The translations under genes and the position numbers were made by a program. This document shows, in pieces, positions 35,704-47,774 of a stretch of 64,000 bases of DNA. Origin of the DNA: Gemmatimonadota bacterium (GTDB lineage: Bacteria > Gemmatimonadota > Gemmatimonadetes > Gemmatimonadales > Gemmatimonadaceae); contig PLCA01000005.1 of NCBI GenBank assembly GCA_003134685.1, positions 372,001-436,000 on the forward strand. Reading direction: 5' to 3'. How positions within the stretch are numbered: position 1 is the first letter of the stretch; each line of letters opens with the position of its first letter. The notes under the pieces are model-generated. The model saw nothing but the letters and a program-made list of their open reading frames with translations. It searched no databases and had not been told where the DNA came from.

Positions 35704-36633
35704 TCAGGTTGGTGAAGACGTTCGGTTTGGGCCCGCGGCAATATACAATCCGCTCGGCACCAACTCGACGATTGTCAGCCACAGGCGGGCCGCGATTGCT
35801 ACGAGCGCCGCGTCCGCTTCGTTGGCGAGTCCAAGCTGCACCATGAACGCGGCGAGCGTGAACTCTCTTACACCCAGGCCGGCAGGCGCGATCGGCGAGA
35901 TGAAACCCAGGATGTACGCAGCGGTGTAAACTGCGATGTACGAGGACATTTCGCCAGGCGCGCCTCCTAACAGGCCGCGCACAAAAAGCTCAAACGCGAT
36001 CCCGTAGAACAGCCACGAGAGAGCGCTCGCGACAGCCGCGGTCCAAATGCTTTTCGCCGGAACCGAAGGAGGCGCGATTTCGCGGCCAATCAGATTGCCC
36101 AGCCAGATCGCGAGCGGAGGAAGAAAGCGCGGCGCGCTGAGCAGCAGACCTGCCAGCAGCAGAACGGCGAGTCCCACTAATAGCGGTTGGCCGAGAAGCT
36201 TCGCGCCGGTGATCATCACGATGGCGGTGCCGGTGGCGAGACTCACCGTTTGCATGACCACCGATGACCCAGCCGCGGCAATCGCCGACAGACCCCGCTT
36301 CCGCGCCATCACGCCCATCGCGGTGAGCGACCAGACATTTCCGGGAACGTACTTCCCGAGGTTGGAGAGGAACCAGATCCGAGCGGCGTCGATGAACGGA
36401 ACGTGGGAATCCCAGGCTTCCAGTATGCGACGCCAGGCTTCGATGAGAAGCGCGTATGTGACGAGGATCAGCGCCGTGGCCGCGGCGATCCATTCCCACC
36501 CGAACTGAATGTGGGTGAGTCTCGATTCAACCTTATTCCACTGGGTCGCCAGCGAACGCGCCGCGAAGAACAGCACCGCCGCGGCGAAGATCCACTGCGC
36601 GACCTTGAATAGGTTACGACGCGTTAGCGCCAA
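35704..36633 (-). CDS. Lysylphosphatidylglycerol synthase TM-region / flippase-like membrane protein
   Basis: This ~309-residue protein has eight or so membrane segments and features of the UPF0104 family (EAWRRILEAWD, WFLSNLGKYVPGNVW, and IAPAGLGVREFTLA near the C-terminus). Members include the MprF flippase domain and AglD-like proteins, often found with glycosyltransferases and thought to move lipid-linked molecules. No lysyl-transferase domain is present. The N-terminus is uncertain: the open frame reaches back into the upstream gene, and TTG at 36633 was chosen because it leaves a short overlap and starts just before the first membrane segment. Confidence 0.78.
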   Translation of the reverse strand: MALTRRNLFKVAQWIFAAAVLFFAARSLATQWNKVESRLTHIQFGWEWIAAATALILVTYALLIEAWRRILEAWDSHVPFIDAARIWFLSNLGKYVPGNVWSLTAMGVMARKRGLSAIAAAGSSVVMQTVSLATGTAIVMITGAKLLGQPLLVGLAVLLLAGLLLSAPRFLPPLAIWLGNLIGREIAPPSVPAKSIWTAAVASALSWLFYGIAFELFVRGLLGGAPGEMSSYIAVYTAAYILGFISPIAPAGLGVREFTLAAFMVQLGLANEADAALVAIAARLWLTIVELVPSGLYIAAGPNRTSSPT

Positions 36634-37783
36634 GAACCCGTCGGTATATCTCTGCGTAGCGGCGCGCGGCTGACTCCGGCGCAAAGGCAGAGAGTGCGTA
36701 GAGGCGCCCTGCCCTGCCCAGCTGACTTCCGCGGCCATCGCGGGCGAGCAAATTGTCGAGCGCGCTGGCGAGGGCAGCTCTGTCACCGGGCTTGACGAGC
36801 AGCCCCGTCTTCTCGTGCTGGATCACGTCGCGAAGTCCCCCCGAGTCGAACGCCACGACCGGCGTCTCGCAAAGCAGCGCCTCGACCGCGACCAGACCGA
36901 GGCCCTCGTCAATCGAGGGAATGACCACCGCGGCGGCGCGCTGGTAGAGCGGAGGAAGCTCTGATTGAGAAAGTTGTCCATGCCAGCGGATACGCGAAGC
37001 GACTCCGAGTTGTTGCGCGAGCTGCTTCAGGGCCTCGCGGTTCGGCCCGTCGCCCACAATGTCCAGTGAGGCGGCGGGTGTCTTCATCGTGGCCAGCGCG
37101 TGCACAAGGTGCTCCGCGCCTTTCTGGTCGTTGAGGCGGCCGACGAAGAGCAGGCGCTGTCCGTCGCGCGACGAGCCGGGCCCGAAGAGATTCGTAGCGA
37201 CCGGCATTGGCGCCACGGTCGGATGCACACCGGGAACGAGCGCCTCCGTTTCGTCCTTGAGCCACTTCGAGACAGTCGTGACAGCCGCGGAGTGCTTGAG
37301 AACGTGTCCGAAGAGCGGCTTGGCGACGCCAACCTTGCGAGCCAACCGGACATCGGTCCCGTGGAGGGTGGTGACGAGAGGGATGCGTGCGAGTCCGCTC
37401 ACCCACGTCCCCACCACTCCATTGGGGAACCACCAGTGCGCGTGAACCAGCTCCGGCTCGAAGCTGCGTCTCGCGCGAACGGAGTGGACGAAATCGGAGC
37501 CCAGGAATCCGACGAGCGCGAGTCGGGCCGTCCAGGACGAAGCGACATCGTTCGCCATGTTTCCCGTGTAGGCCAGCTTCTCGAAGCGCCGAGGCGCGTA
37601 CCTGAATCGCTCGACGCTCACGCCCTCCATCTCTTCCGAAGCCGGAAGACCGGCGCCAGCGGGCGCAACTACCCGAACGTTTACGTTTTCTCCGCGGAGC
37701 GCGACCGCCAGCCGCAGGATGAACGAGCCGGCGGCGTCTCCTTCCGATCGCGGGAACGAGTGCGTGAGGAACAGTACGTTCAT
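36614..37783 (-). CDS. Family 4 glycosyltransferase (GT-B)
   Basis: This 389-residue GT-B enzyme has the N-terminal motif FLTHSFPRSEGDAAGSF (5-21), the central LLFVGRLNDQKGAEHL and the C-terminal E-x7-E nucleotide-sugar site in PSIDEGLGLVAVEALLCETPVVA (about 294-316). Retaining GT4 enzymes of this kind build polysaccharide, LPS or glycolipid sugars. Donor and acceptor are not readable. It lies between a GT2 gene (4-base gap) and the flippase-like gene (overlap), so it belongs to the same surface-glycan set. Confidence 0.88.
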   Translation of the reverse strand: MNVLFLTHSFPRSEGDAAGSFILRLAVALRGENVNVRVVAPAGAGLPASEEMEGVSVERFRYAPRRFEKLAYTGNMANDVASSWTARLALVGFLGSDFVHSVRARRSFEPELVHAHWWFPNGVVGTWVSGLARIPLVTTLHGTDVRLARKVGVAKPLFGHVLKHSAAVTTVSKWLKDETEALVPGVHPTVAPMPVATNLFGPGSSRDGQRLLFVGRLNDQKGAEHLVHALATMKTPAASLDIVGDGPNREALKQLAQQLGVASRIRWHGQLSQSELPPLYQRAAAVVIPSIDEGLGLVAVEALLCETPVVAFDSGGLRDVIQHEKTGLLVKPGDRAALASALDNLLARDGRGSQLGRAGRLYALSAFAPESAARRYAEIYRRVLGANAS

Positions 37784-37787
37784 TTGC

Positions 37788-38804
37788 TCAGCGATTCGCC
37801 GTCGTGTCGCGTTCCCGCGATAAGTCTTCGATACGAGAGCGCAACTGGCTTAGCTCGGCACGCTGTGCGGCTATCATCTCACCAAGTAGACCAGTGGCGA
37901 AGAACACGCTTCCCACGGTGACGCAGGTCTCGACGAGATTCACGAGCGGTCGGAATCCAACGCCCCCGATCACGCGCCATAGTATGGCCACGATTCCAAC
38001 GATTACGCCGACGATGAACAGCGCGGCGCCCAGAACTCCAAAGAGAAGCAGCGGCTTCCTGGCAAACCGGAGCTCGAACCAGACGGCGAGCATGTCGAGC
38101 ACGCCGACGGGAATGCGCCCGATTCCGAACTTCGACTGTCCAGCATTTCGTGGATAGAGGGGCACCGAGACCTCCGACAGGGAAAAACCATCGGCTGCGG
38201 CCATCACGACCATGTAGCGATGCCAATCCGGCCGGTTGGGAAGCGCATCCATCACTTCCCTTCTGTATGCCTTTACCGAATTGAGATCGCGGACATTTAC
38301 CTTGAAAAGCGAGCGACTGAGGCTGTTGTAGATGCCTGAGACAAACGCCTTCTCGTACTTCCCTTCCTTGTAGCCGGTGACGATGTCCGACCTGCCCTCC
38401 AGTATCGGCGCAACCAGGCGGGGGATGTCCTCCGGTTTGTATTGCAGGTCGGCGGGATAGAATACGAGAACGCTTCCCCGCGAGTGCAGGTAGCCGGTGC
38501 GGAGCGCGTCGGCGATTCCGCGACGAACACCGTGCCGCACTGGCCGGAGGAATGGGTACTCGGACGCAAGTCGCTGCAGGACGTTCCATGAGTCGTCCAC
38601 GGACCCGTCGTCGATGACGACGACCTCGTAACGGCCGGGCGTGGCTGCGAACGCGGCGCGCGCCTGCTCCATGAACAGCGGGAGATTCTCCGCTTCGTCC
38701 TTGGCGGGGACGAGGACGCTCACGTCGGGACGGCTCGCCACAGGCTGAAGCGCAGAGCTGCCCTTCAGGCGCTGCCCCGCGTCAGCCCGCGGAGGCGAGG
38801 TCAT
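37788..38804 (-). CDS. GT2 glycosyltransferase with C-terminal membrane helices
   Basis: This 338-residue protein starts with a GT2 domain (VSVLVPAKDEAENLP near 29-43, VVIDDGSVDDS near 62-72, YPADLQYKPED near 125). Two hydrophobic segments follow near 240-310, then a short coiled tail. The layout matches GtrB/DPM1-type enzymes that load undecaprenyl phosphate with a single sugar. The ATG overlaps the rpoN stop (ATGA), tying the surface-glycan genes to the LPS-transport operon upstream. The position normally taken by hpf downstream of rpoN in Proteobacteria is occupied by this gene. Confidence 0.88.
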   Translation of the reverse strand: MTSPPRADAGQRLKGSSALQPVASRPDVSVLVPAKDEAENLPLFMEQARAAFAATPGRYEVVVIDDGSVDDSWNVLQRLASEYPFLRPVRHGVRRGIADALRTGYLHSRGSVLVFYPADLQYKPEDIPRLVAPILEGRSDIVTGYKEGKYEKAFVSGIYNSLSRSLFKVNVRDLNSVKAYRREVMDALPNRPDWHRYMVVMAAADGFSLSEVSVPLYPRNAGQSKFGIGRIPVGVLDMLAVWFELRFARKPLLLFGVLGAALFIVGVIVGIVAILWRVIGGVGFRPLVNLVETCVTVGSVFFATGLLGEMIAAQRAELSQLRSRIEDLSRERDTTANR

Positions 38805-40270
38805 ACGCGCTTCCGCATCCTGGCCGAGAGAACGCCCAGCTGGTCGCGGTATTTGGCGACGGTGCGGCGCGCGATCTGGACCCCGCTCTCGCGGAGAATG
38901 TTGACGATCGCCTGATCGGTAAGCGGGTGCTTCGGATCCTCTTCCTGTACGAGCTTCTGCAGCTGGGCCTTGATGCCGCGCGCGGAGACGTCCTCGCCAT
39001 CAGAAGTGGCGAGACCCGACGAGAAGAAGAATTTCAACGGCAGCACGCCACGGGGTGTCTGGACGAATTTCTCGTTCGTCACTCTGCTCACCGTGGATTC
39101 GTGCATGTTGATCACTTCGGCGACTTCGCGCAGCGTGAGCGGCTTCAGATGCTGGATTCCCTTCTCGAAAAACTCCCGCTGCCGCTCCACGATGTAGTTC
39201 ATCACCTTCAGCATCGTTTGCCGGCGCTGCTCGATAGCCTGAATCATCCAGTTGGCGGAATTGAGCTTGTTGGAGATGAACTCCTTGTTCTCGCCGTCGA
39301 ACTTCTTCTTGTCGCGCGCGATTTCCTGGTAGGCTCTGCTCAGTTTGAGACGCGGAAGGTTGGCGTCGTTCAGGAAGACATGGTAGCGGTCGTCGATCTT
39401 CTCGACGATGAGATCGGGGATGATGTAGTTGTCGTCGCGGGAGCCGTACTGCAGGCCCGGCTTTGGATCCAGCTTCGCGATCTCGTCCGCCGCCTTCTGG
39501 ACGTCGGTCGCGCTGATCCCGAATCGCTTCGAGATCTCGCTCCAGCGGTGGTTGATCAGCTCCTCGAAGCAGTCTCTCACGAGGCGGTACGGAACCGATT
39601 GTTCCAGTCCCGATTCCCTGAGCTGAAGGAGCAGGCACTCGCGGAGATTCTGGGCTCCAACTCCGGGCGGATCGAGGGTCTGGACGGTGGCCAGCATCGT
39701 CACTGCCTCCTCTTCCGTATAGAGCGGAAGATCGTCGGTCTCGCGCCCGGCGTCCTCAGCGGCCTTGGTCACGGCGTCATTCAGCGCACGGACGATATCG
39801 TCAACAGCGCTCCCGAGATAGCCGTCGTCGTTAATGTTGCCTATGAACTCGTCCGCGAGCAGAGTTTGTCGCGGAGTCAGCTCCAGAAGGCTGACCTGAT
39901 CGCGAAGGTGGTCGCTCAGGTCGCGCGTGGCGACGGTGACCGGCTCGAAGTACTCCTTCTCCTCGTGCTCTTCACGGCGACCGCCGGCGGTGTCGAAGCC
40001 ATCGAGCAGGATCTCTTCCCAGTCTATCTCGCCCGCTCGCTCGTCCTCAGTCTCCGCCGGCGCGGGCTCTGTCTCTTCGCCCTCCAGCTCCTCCTCTTCC
40101 TCCTCATCGGCCTCGACGAGATCGAGGAAGGGATTGTTGAGAAGCTCTTGCTTCAGATGCTGTTGGAGGTCCAGAAGCGGCATGTAGAGCAGATCCATCG
40201 CCTGATAGAGGCGTGGATTGATCTTGAGCTCCTGACGGAGCTGAGTCGATTGATTGAGGCCCGGCTTCAC
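38801..40270 (-). CDS. rpoN: RNA polymerase sigma-54 factor RpoN
   Basis: This 489-residue sigma factor has the Gln/Leu-rich activator-interacting region at 1-50 ([18 protein letters not shown] pattern), an acidic linker at 54-100 with long runs of glutamate, the core-binding domain to about 310, a helix-turn-helix region, and the RpoN box ARRTVAKYR at 467-475 near the C-terminus. It directs transcription from -24/-12 promoters with AAA+ activators, none of which is in the window. It follows lptB with a GTGA overlap, the same order as in many Proteobacteria. Confidence 0.95.
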   Translation of the reverse strand: MKPGLNQSTQLRQELKINPRLYQAMDLLYMPLLDLQQHLKQELLNNPFLDLVEADEEEEEELEGEETEPAPAETEDERAGEIDWEEILLDGFDTAGGRREEHEEKEYFEPVTVATRDLSDHLRDQVSLLELTPRQTLLADEFIGNINDDGYLGSAVDDIVRALNDAVTKAAEDAGRETDDLPLYTEEEAVTMLATVQTLDPPGVGAQNLRECLLLQLRESGLEQSVPYRLVRDCFEELINHRWSEISKRFGISATDVQKAADEIAKLDPKPGLQYGSRDDNYIIPDLIVEKIDDRYHVFLNDANLPRLKLSRAYQEIARDKKKFDGENKEFISNKLNSANWMIQAIEQRRQTMLKVMNYIVERQREFFEKGIQHLKPLTLREVAEVINMHESTVSRVTNEKFVQTPRGVLPLKFFFSSGLATSDGEDVSARGIKAQLQKLVQEEDPKHPLTDQAIVNILRESGVQIARRTVAKYRDQLGVLSARMRKRV

Positions 40271-41493
40271 GAGACTGTTACCTCGTCTCTGTTGCGAGAG
40301 AATCTCTCGCGCAGCCGGGCGGTGAGCGTCGGACCAAGATAGATGTCAGCCACGGTATCGTCGAATACGAGGTCCCGGACTGTTCCGGAGACCTTAACCT
40401 GTCCATCGAACATAATGTATGCACGGTCGACGATGTCGAGCGTTTGTTCAACGTTGTGATCACTAATGAGCACGCCGATTCCGCGGTGACGCAGCCCGGC
40501 GACGATTGTTTGTATGTCGTGCACTGCGATTGGATCGACTCCAGCGAAAGGCTCATCGAGCATCATGAACTTCGGATCCGTGACAAGCGCCCGCGTTATC
40601 TCGAGGCGGCGGCGCTCGCCGCCAGAGAGCGAATACGCTTTGTTCTTCCGCAGTCTCTTGATGCTGAGCTCGTCGAGGAGCTTCTCGAGCCGCACTGAGC
40701 GCTCCGCGGCGGAGAGCGGAAGCGTCTCCAGAATCGCGAGGATGTTGTCTTCGACCGACAGCTTCCGAAAGATCGAAGGCTCCTGCGAAAGATAACCAAT
40801 CCCGCGGCGTGCCCGCTCGTACATCGGGAGCTTCGTGATGTCCTTCCCGTCGACGAGAATCCGACCCGAGTCGGGCGGAATCAATCCGACGATCATGTAG
40901 AAGGTCGTCGTCTTTCCGGCCCCATTCGGGCCGAGGAGTCCGACGATTTCACCTTGCTGCAGGTGGAGCGCAACGTTGTTCACGACCTTTCTGCCGCGGT
41001 AGACCTTGGTCAATCCCTCCGCGTCGAGCACGCTGCCGCCGATGAGCGTGGGGCGCGGTGGCGTCGAGAGCGCGATGCGGGAATGCTCGCCCGTCGCGCG
41101 CATGGCCTCCGCGAACTCGGCGCGACGGGGGGCGATGTCCTTCCAGAGGGCTGGGGAAATGCTCACCATCGCCGTATCGCGCTCGAGATCAGCGTCCAGC
41201 GGGGCGATCACGCCACTCTCGGCAAGCCGGGGCAGGATCGACGTGGTGAGATAGGCACGGACCTCATCCTGACCCAAGCGCCCGGCCTCCTGCTCCGCGT
41301 TGACACCCTTTACGCGTAACGCGCGGAGGTAGTCATCCCGGTAGTGCGCGGCGACATCACGGACGTTGGCTACGCCGGCGTCGTCGGCGGCGCGAACGAT
41401 CGCGTGAAGCGCGAGGCCATCGAGCTGGTCCTTGTGCGAAAACCCGGAGATGACCGCGCGAACGCTCTCCGGAAGCTTGTCGCTATCGGTCAT
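40267..41493 (-). CDS. lptB: LPS export ATPase LptB with an extra N-terminal domain
   Basis: The last ~250 of 408 residues are a complete LptB: Walker [10 protein letters not shown] at 188-196, Q-loop [17 protein letters not shown], signature LSGGERRR near 288, Walker [14 protein letters not shown], and switch histidine in ISDHN. LptB drives LPS transport with LptFG. Residues 1-150 are an added hydrophilic domain not found in ordinary LptB (~240 residues). It is mostly helical, with a compact block [19 protein letters not shown] that resembles a winged helix. The long form is supported by the ATGA overlap of its start with the lptA stop; no closer start at the ABC boundary fits as well. Confidence 0.9.
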   Translation of the reverse strand: MTDSDKLPESVRAVISGFSHKDQLDGLALHAIVRAADDAGVANVRDVAAHYRDDYLRALRVKGVNAEQEAGRLGQDEVRAYLTTSILPRLAESGVIAPLDADLERDTAMVSISPALWKDIAPRRAEFAEAMRATGEHSRIALSTPPRPTLIGGSVLDAEGLTKVYRGRKVVNNVALHLQQGEIVGLLGPNGAGKTTTFYMIVGLIPPDSGRILVDGKDITKLPMYERARRGIGYLSQEPSIFRKLSVEDNILAILETLPLSAAERSVRLEKLLDELSIKRLRKNKAYSLSGGERRRLEITRALVTDPKFMMLDEPFAGVDPIAVHDIQTIVAGLRHRGIGVLISDHNVEQTLDIVDRAYIMFDGQVKVSGTVRDLVFDDTVADIYLGPTLTARLRERFSRNRDEVTVS

Positions 41494-42890
41494 CGTGAAA
41501 TGACGGGAGGCTTGACACCGGCGGAAGGCTTCGCCGTGGTGGGTGACTTCCCTGTGGATGGTGGCTTCCCCTTCCCCGGGGTCGCGCCCGGTTTCTCCCC
41601 GGTCGACGCCGCGGCGGGCTCGATCAAAACGCCCGTCGCCTTATCCGTCACAGTAACTGTGGCGACCTTGGCATTCTCGAAGATGATGTCGATGATCCTT
41701 CCCCGGACGTAGTTGACTGTGGGCTCGGTTTGGGGCCCTTTCGAATTCTTCATCTGATAGAAGGATCTGGCGTTGCCCTCAGCGACAATCTCGCGGATTC
41801 TGGGCTTGCTCGCTGTGTCGGTGCCGACCAGAGAATCGAAGTGAGCGACAAGGGTATCGCCGCTCATCCAGTCTCTCTGGGTCGAGACGACACCCGAATC
41901 GGGATTGCTCTCGGCGTAGGCGTTACGCAATGCTCGGACCTCTCGGATTCGTTGCCCGGGCATTATCGCGTCGATCGAGTCGGCGATGATCTCGCGGTCG
42001 GGAGAAATGGAGTGCGCCCGGCCCACTCCCCATGCAAAGGCGCGCTGGAGCTGGTTGCCCTGCATTCTCAGGTCGATCGAGTCGGCCACCAGCTCGAGAT
42101 CCTTGCTGAGAGCATGGCCTTTCGGAGTTGCGACCACGCGCTCGACCTGGCGATTGCGGGAGTAAACGTCGATCACCCCGCCTGTGAGTGTGAAGGCGCG
42201 GGTACCCTTGCCCTGAACCGATGGCTGGCGCATTAGCCGGGCGAAGTCGCGCCCGTTGTCCATGAAGGCCGAATCACCGGTCGCCAACAGATCCGGCCGG
42301 GTGATTTCAACCCGTCCCGAAGCGTAGACAAGGCTGTCCCCTTCCATTGTGATCGTGTTGGCGACGACATGGGCCGTGTCGGGCGGCCGGCCGCGCCCGG
42401 ACGTGTCTTTCTGCACGAGGGTGACGGTGGGGCGGCCCGGGGCAAACATTCGCGTCAGGGGGCGCTGAGGAGTGGTGCGATAGTAGTCGGCAGTGGGGCC
42501 GCGAAGCGTGCTGCCGTTGGACTGGACAGCCACGACGTCACCCTCGGCGTGAAGGTGGTCGTCGCCCTGGTAGTACGTCATCGTGCGAGACGTCACTGTT
42601 GCTCGCGGCTCGGTGTAATGCACGTTCCCGACGAGAAAGAGTCTCCCTTCCGATTCGTACTGCTCCGCGCTGTCGGCGGTGAGCGTGTTCCCCTGGCCGA
42701 TACAGTGAGCGACGATGCCTCCGCCCAGGTAAGTGATCCTCTTTCCGGTTGCGTCCGTCAAGACATTTGCGCGAGTGCGGGTGCCCGGGGGAAATTGCAG
42801 ATCGCAGTTGCGCGGGATCTCCTGCGCTTTCGTCGTCGCGGCAAAGGCGAGCAACAATGCGAGTGTGAACGGCAGCTTTGCAGCTTTCAA
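41490..42890 (-). CDS. lptA: LptA/OstA-like periplasmic LPS transport protein
   Basis: This 466-residue protein has a signal peptide (1-22, ending TTKAQ) and repeated OstA-type beta-jellyroll segments: motifs such as [33 protein letters not shown], and [20 protein letters not shown] recur through about residue 400. A low-complexity Pro/Lys/Gly/Thr tail follows (about 420-460). Standard LptA has ~180 residues and one or two such units, so this is an extended form with a longer predicted jellyroll. It would bridge the periplasm between LptC and LptD, and it overlaps lptC and lptB by ATGA-type junctions. Confidence 0.85.
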   Translation of the reverse strand: MKAAKLPFTLALLLAFAATTKAQEIPRNCDLQFPPGTRTRANVLTDATGKRITYLGGGIVAHCIGQGNTLTADSAEQYESEGRLFLVGNVHYTEPRATVTSRTMTYYQGDDHLHAEGDVVAVQSNGSTLRGPTADYYRTTPQRPLTRMFAPGRPTVTLVQKDTSGRGRPPDTAHVVANTITMEGDSLVYASGRVEITRPDLLATGDSAFMDNGRDFARLMRQPSVQGKGTRAFTLTGGVIDVYSRNRQVERVVATPKGHALSKDLELVADSIDLRMQGNQLQRAFAWGVGRAHSISPDREIIADSIDAIMPGQRIREVRALRNAYAESNPDSGVVSTQRDWMSGDTLVAHFDSLVGTDTASKPRIREIVAEGNARSFYQMKNSKGPQTEPTVNYVRGRIIDIIFENAKVATVTVTDKATGVLIEPAAASTGEKPGATPGKGKPPSTGKSPTTAKPSAGVKPPVISR

Positions 42891-43474
42891 TGTTTCGCTG
42901 GAACGGGAGGCGCGGCGACAGGCGCGGGAGGAGACTGTGTCGACACGCCCTTCGCAAATCCGCTGGCGCCCTTCAGGATCTTGATGTTCTTCATGTTCGG
43001 ATCGGACCGGAAGCCAATGCCTGCGACCTGGCGATTCGGCTCGGTCATCACGAACGAGCTGTCGCTGGAGATCTCATTCTTCTGCTGATTGTAAATCAGC
43101 TCCTGAGTCGTGAGCCGCCGGCCGTCTTCAGAAACAACGACAACGTTCTTGCGGGCGATCATGTTGTTGGTGCGGGTGTTCGTGGTTCCGAACCGCGACG
43201 TCAGCACCGCGTCCTTGGCCCCCGTGACCGTGAAGAACGTCGTGTGGACGTTCTGGAGCTCGATGCGCGTATTGTCGTCGAAGAAATACGCCGTGTCCGC
43301 CTCGAGCTGCGCCCGCTGCAGCCCCTGATCTGTGAGCTTGAACCGCGCGCCAAACATTACCTGGTCCGCCGAATCGGCGAGCGGAGAATGTGTGGCGACC
43401 GGAGGCTCCTTCTTGGAGCTGCAGGCCCCAGCGACCGCGATCGCAAGAATTCCAATCACTGGAGCAACGCGCAC
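42887..43474 (-). CDS. lptC: LPS export protein LptC (lipoprotein form)
   Basis: This 195-residue protein has a short signal sequence with a lipobox AVAGAC (acylated cysteine C18) instead of the membrane anchor of E. coli LptC. The LptC/OstA-like beta domain follows (about 45-160), with FKLTDQGLQRAQLEADTAYF and VARKNVVVV-like strands. The C-terminus is Pro/Ala-rich. It sits between kdsD and lptA, the usual place for lptC. The GTG start shares one base with the kdsD TAG stop, and the end overlaps lptA. Confidence 0.85.
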   Translation of the reverse strand: MRVAPVIGILAIAVAGACSSKKEPPVATHSPLADSADQVMFGARFKLTDQGLQRAQLEADTAYFFDDNTRIELQNVHTTFFTVTGAKDAVLTSRFGTTNTRTNNMIARKNVVVVSEDGRRLTTQELIYNQQKNEISSDSSFVMTEPNRQVAGIGFRSDPNMKNIKILKGASGFAKGVSTQSPPAPVAAPPVPAKH

Positions 43475-44439
43475 TAGACGACTCCCGCGCGCATGAGATC
43501 GTGGAGATGGATGACGCCGACGATCCGGTCGTCTCCATCGAGCACGGGCATGGCGACGATCCCGAACGTCTCCATGCGATAGACGACCGCGCTTCCAAGC
43601 TCGTCGGCGCGCGCCACCTTTGGAGCGCGGTTCATGACCTTAGTAACCGGGATCGGAAAGACGTTCTCCTCGTGCTCCATCAACCGCGAGAGATCCCCCG
43701 TGGTGATTACTCCAGCCACCGCGCCCTTGTTGGCCGTGACGATCGCGATTCCGCGGCGTTCGGCGAGCTGCACGACCGCCTCGCGCATCGTGGCTGACTC
43801 AGGGAGAGTTGGAAGATTGTCGGTGATCATCACGTCGGATACTCTGGTCAGAAGCCGTTTTCCAATCGTGCCACCCGGATGCAGCCGGGCAAAATCGTCC
43901 GCGTCGAACCCCTTCTCCTCGAGGAGCGCGATCGCCAGCGCGTCGCCCAGCGCGAGCGCCACGGTCGTGCTCGTCGTCGGGGCGAGGTCGTGTGGACAAG
44001 CCTCTTCCTTCACCCACCCATCGAGCGCGACATCGCTGTGCCTCGCGAGCGACGATTTCACGTTGCTCGTGAGCGCAATCGTGCATACACCGAGGCGCTT
44101 CAAATGGTCTAGGAGACCCAGAACTTCATCGGACTCGCCGCTCTTCGAAATGAGAATCGCGACGTCAGATTTGCCGACGATTCCCAGGTCGCCATGCACA
44201 CTGTCGGCCGGGTGCAGGAAGCTCGCGGGTGTTCCGGTCGATGTAAGCGTCGCTGCGATCTTCCGGCCGACGAGCCCCGACTTGCCCACCCCCGACACGA
44301 TGACCCGCCCCTTCGAGCGGGCGATGGTCTCGACGGCGCGCGCAAAATCGTCTCCGATGCGGCGCTCCGCCTCGCCGAGCGCTTCAGCCTCCATTCGGAG
44401 AACCCGTCGTCCGCGCTCGACGATGTCCTTGTGCGTCAT
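43474..44439 (-). CDS. kdsD: D-arabinose 5-phosphate isomerase KdsD/KpsF
   Basis: This 321-residue protein has an N-terminal sugar isomerase (SIS) domain (about 30-180; VSGVGKSGLVGRKIAATL, HPADSVHGDLG, ISKSGESDE) and two C-terminal CBS domains (about 205-320). It converts ribulose 5-phosphate to arabinose 5-phosphate, the first step to Kdo. It is linked to kdsA by an ATGA overlap and to lptC downstream, so Kdo synthesis and LPS export are in one unit. Confidence 0.95.
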   Translation of the reverse strand: MTHKDIVERGRRVLRMEAEALGEAERRIGDDFARAVETIARSKGRVIVSGVGKSGLVGRKIAATLTSTGTPASFLHPADSVHGDLGIVGKSDVAILISKSGESDEVLGLLDHLKRLGVCTIALTSNVKSSLARHSDVALDGWVKEEACPHDLAPTTSTTVALALGDALAIALLEEKGFDADDFARLHPGGTIGKRLLTRVSDVMITDNLPTLPESATMREAVVQLAERRGIAIVTANKGAVAGVITTGDLSRLMEHEENVFPIPVTKVMNRAPKVARADELGSAVVYRMETFGIVAMPVLDGDDRIVGVIHLHDLMRAGVV

Positions 44440-45254
44440 CGGTTGACGCGCGCCCAGATGTCTACGGCGCGGTCCAGCAGCGATGCCATCTCGGACAACG
44501 GCAGCATGTTGGGGCCGTCGCTGGGAGCGCAGTCTGGATCGGGGTGTGTCTCCAGGAAAAGTCCTTGCGCGCCCGCCGCGATGGCCGAAAGCGCGAGGAT
44601 CGGAACAAATTCCCGGGCGCCGCCGCTGGCGCCTTCGGGTCCCTGCCCCGGTCTCTGGACGCTGTGCGTCGCGTCGAAGATCACGGGCGCATCACACGCG
44701 TCACGGAGGCGCGTGAACGACCGCATGTCGACGACGAGGTCGCCGTAGCCGAAGAACGTTCCGCGCTCCGTCACGGCGATGTCGCGGGAACGCCCTTTCG
44801 AATTGGAGCCACCACGGATCTTCTGCACCGCCCCGCGCATTCCTTCGGGTTGAATCCACTGGCCTTTCTTGACGTTGACCGGTTTCCCGGTCGCGCCGGC
44901 CGCTTCCAGCAAGTCGGTCTGTCGGCAGAGAAAAGCCGGGATCTGCAAGACGTCCACGACGCTCGCCGCTGGTCCGCACTGCTCCGGGGTGTGGACGTCG
45001 GTAAGAACGGGTAGGCCGGTTGCCTTCCGTACCCGGTCGAGTGCCTCGAGACCGGCATCGATCCCGGGACCGCGCGCCGCGCCGCGATTGGACCGGTTCG
45101 CCTTGTCGAAGCTCGCCTTGTAGATAATGCCGCCGGGAATCTTTTCAGCGAGCTTCGCGAGTGTCTCACCCACGCGGAGGTTGAGCTCGTCGCTCTCCAG
45201 CACGCATGGACCGGCGATCAGAAAGAGCTTGTCTGCCGGAAAGAGTTCCGCCAC
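44436..45254 (-). CDS. kdsA: 2-dehydro-3-deoxyphosphooctonate aldolase KdsA
   Basis: This 272-residue TIM-barrel aldolase has IAGPCVLESDE near 13-23, KASFDKANRSN near 46-56, and the VNVKKGQW stretch near 128. It condenses phosphoenolpyruvate with arabinose 5-phosphate to Kdo 8-phosphate. The N-terminal GTG start sits one base after the pyrG stop. Metal dependence could be judged from the residue equivalent to the metal-binding cysteine; I did not assign it. Confidence 0.95.
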   Translation of the reverse strand: MAELFPADKLFLIAGPCVLESDELNLRVGETLAKLAEKIPGGIIYKASFDKANRSNRGAARGPGIDAGLEALDRVRKATGLPVLTDVHTPEQCGPAASVVDVLQIPAFLCRQTDLLEAAGATGKPVNVKKGQWIQPEGMRGAVQKIRGGSNSKGRSRDIAVTERGTFFGYGDLVVDMRSFTRLRDACDAPVIFDATHSVQRPGQGPEGASGGAREFVPILALSAIAAGAQGLFLETHPDPDCAPSDGPNMLPLSEMASLLDRAVDIWARVNR

Positions 45255-45255
45255 G

Positions 45256-47686
<2,431 letters not shown>

Positions 47687-47731
47687 TACCCGCCCGTTTT
47701 GGCGCGACACGATGCAAAAGTCACGCTCAGT

Positions 47732-47760
47732 AATATACCAACGAGGGACTAACGGAGCAA
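47732..47760 (-). promoter_or_regulatory. Promoter of the kdsB-pyrG-kdsA-lpt operon
   Basis: On the - strand, TTGCTC (47760-47755) and TATATT (47737-47732) lie 17 bases apart, 45 bases before the kdsB ATG. The -35 element is also one arm of a small inverted repeat (GAGCAA/TTGCTC, 47755-47776) that overlaps the stop of the preceding gene. Confidence 0.55.
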
Positions 47761-47774
47761 ACTGATTTTCTTGC

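Noticed and set aside
38927-40342. A 471-codon + strand open frame opposite rpoN
   Set aside because: It arises from the complement of the glutamate-rich rpoN frame and has long Leu/Val runs without a credible start or family.
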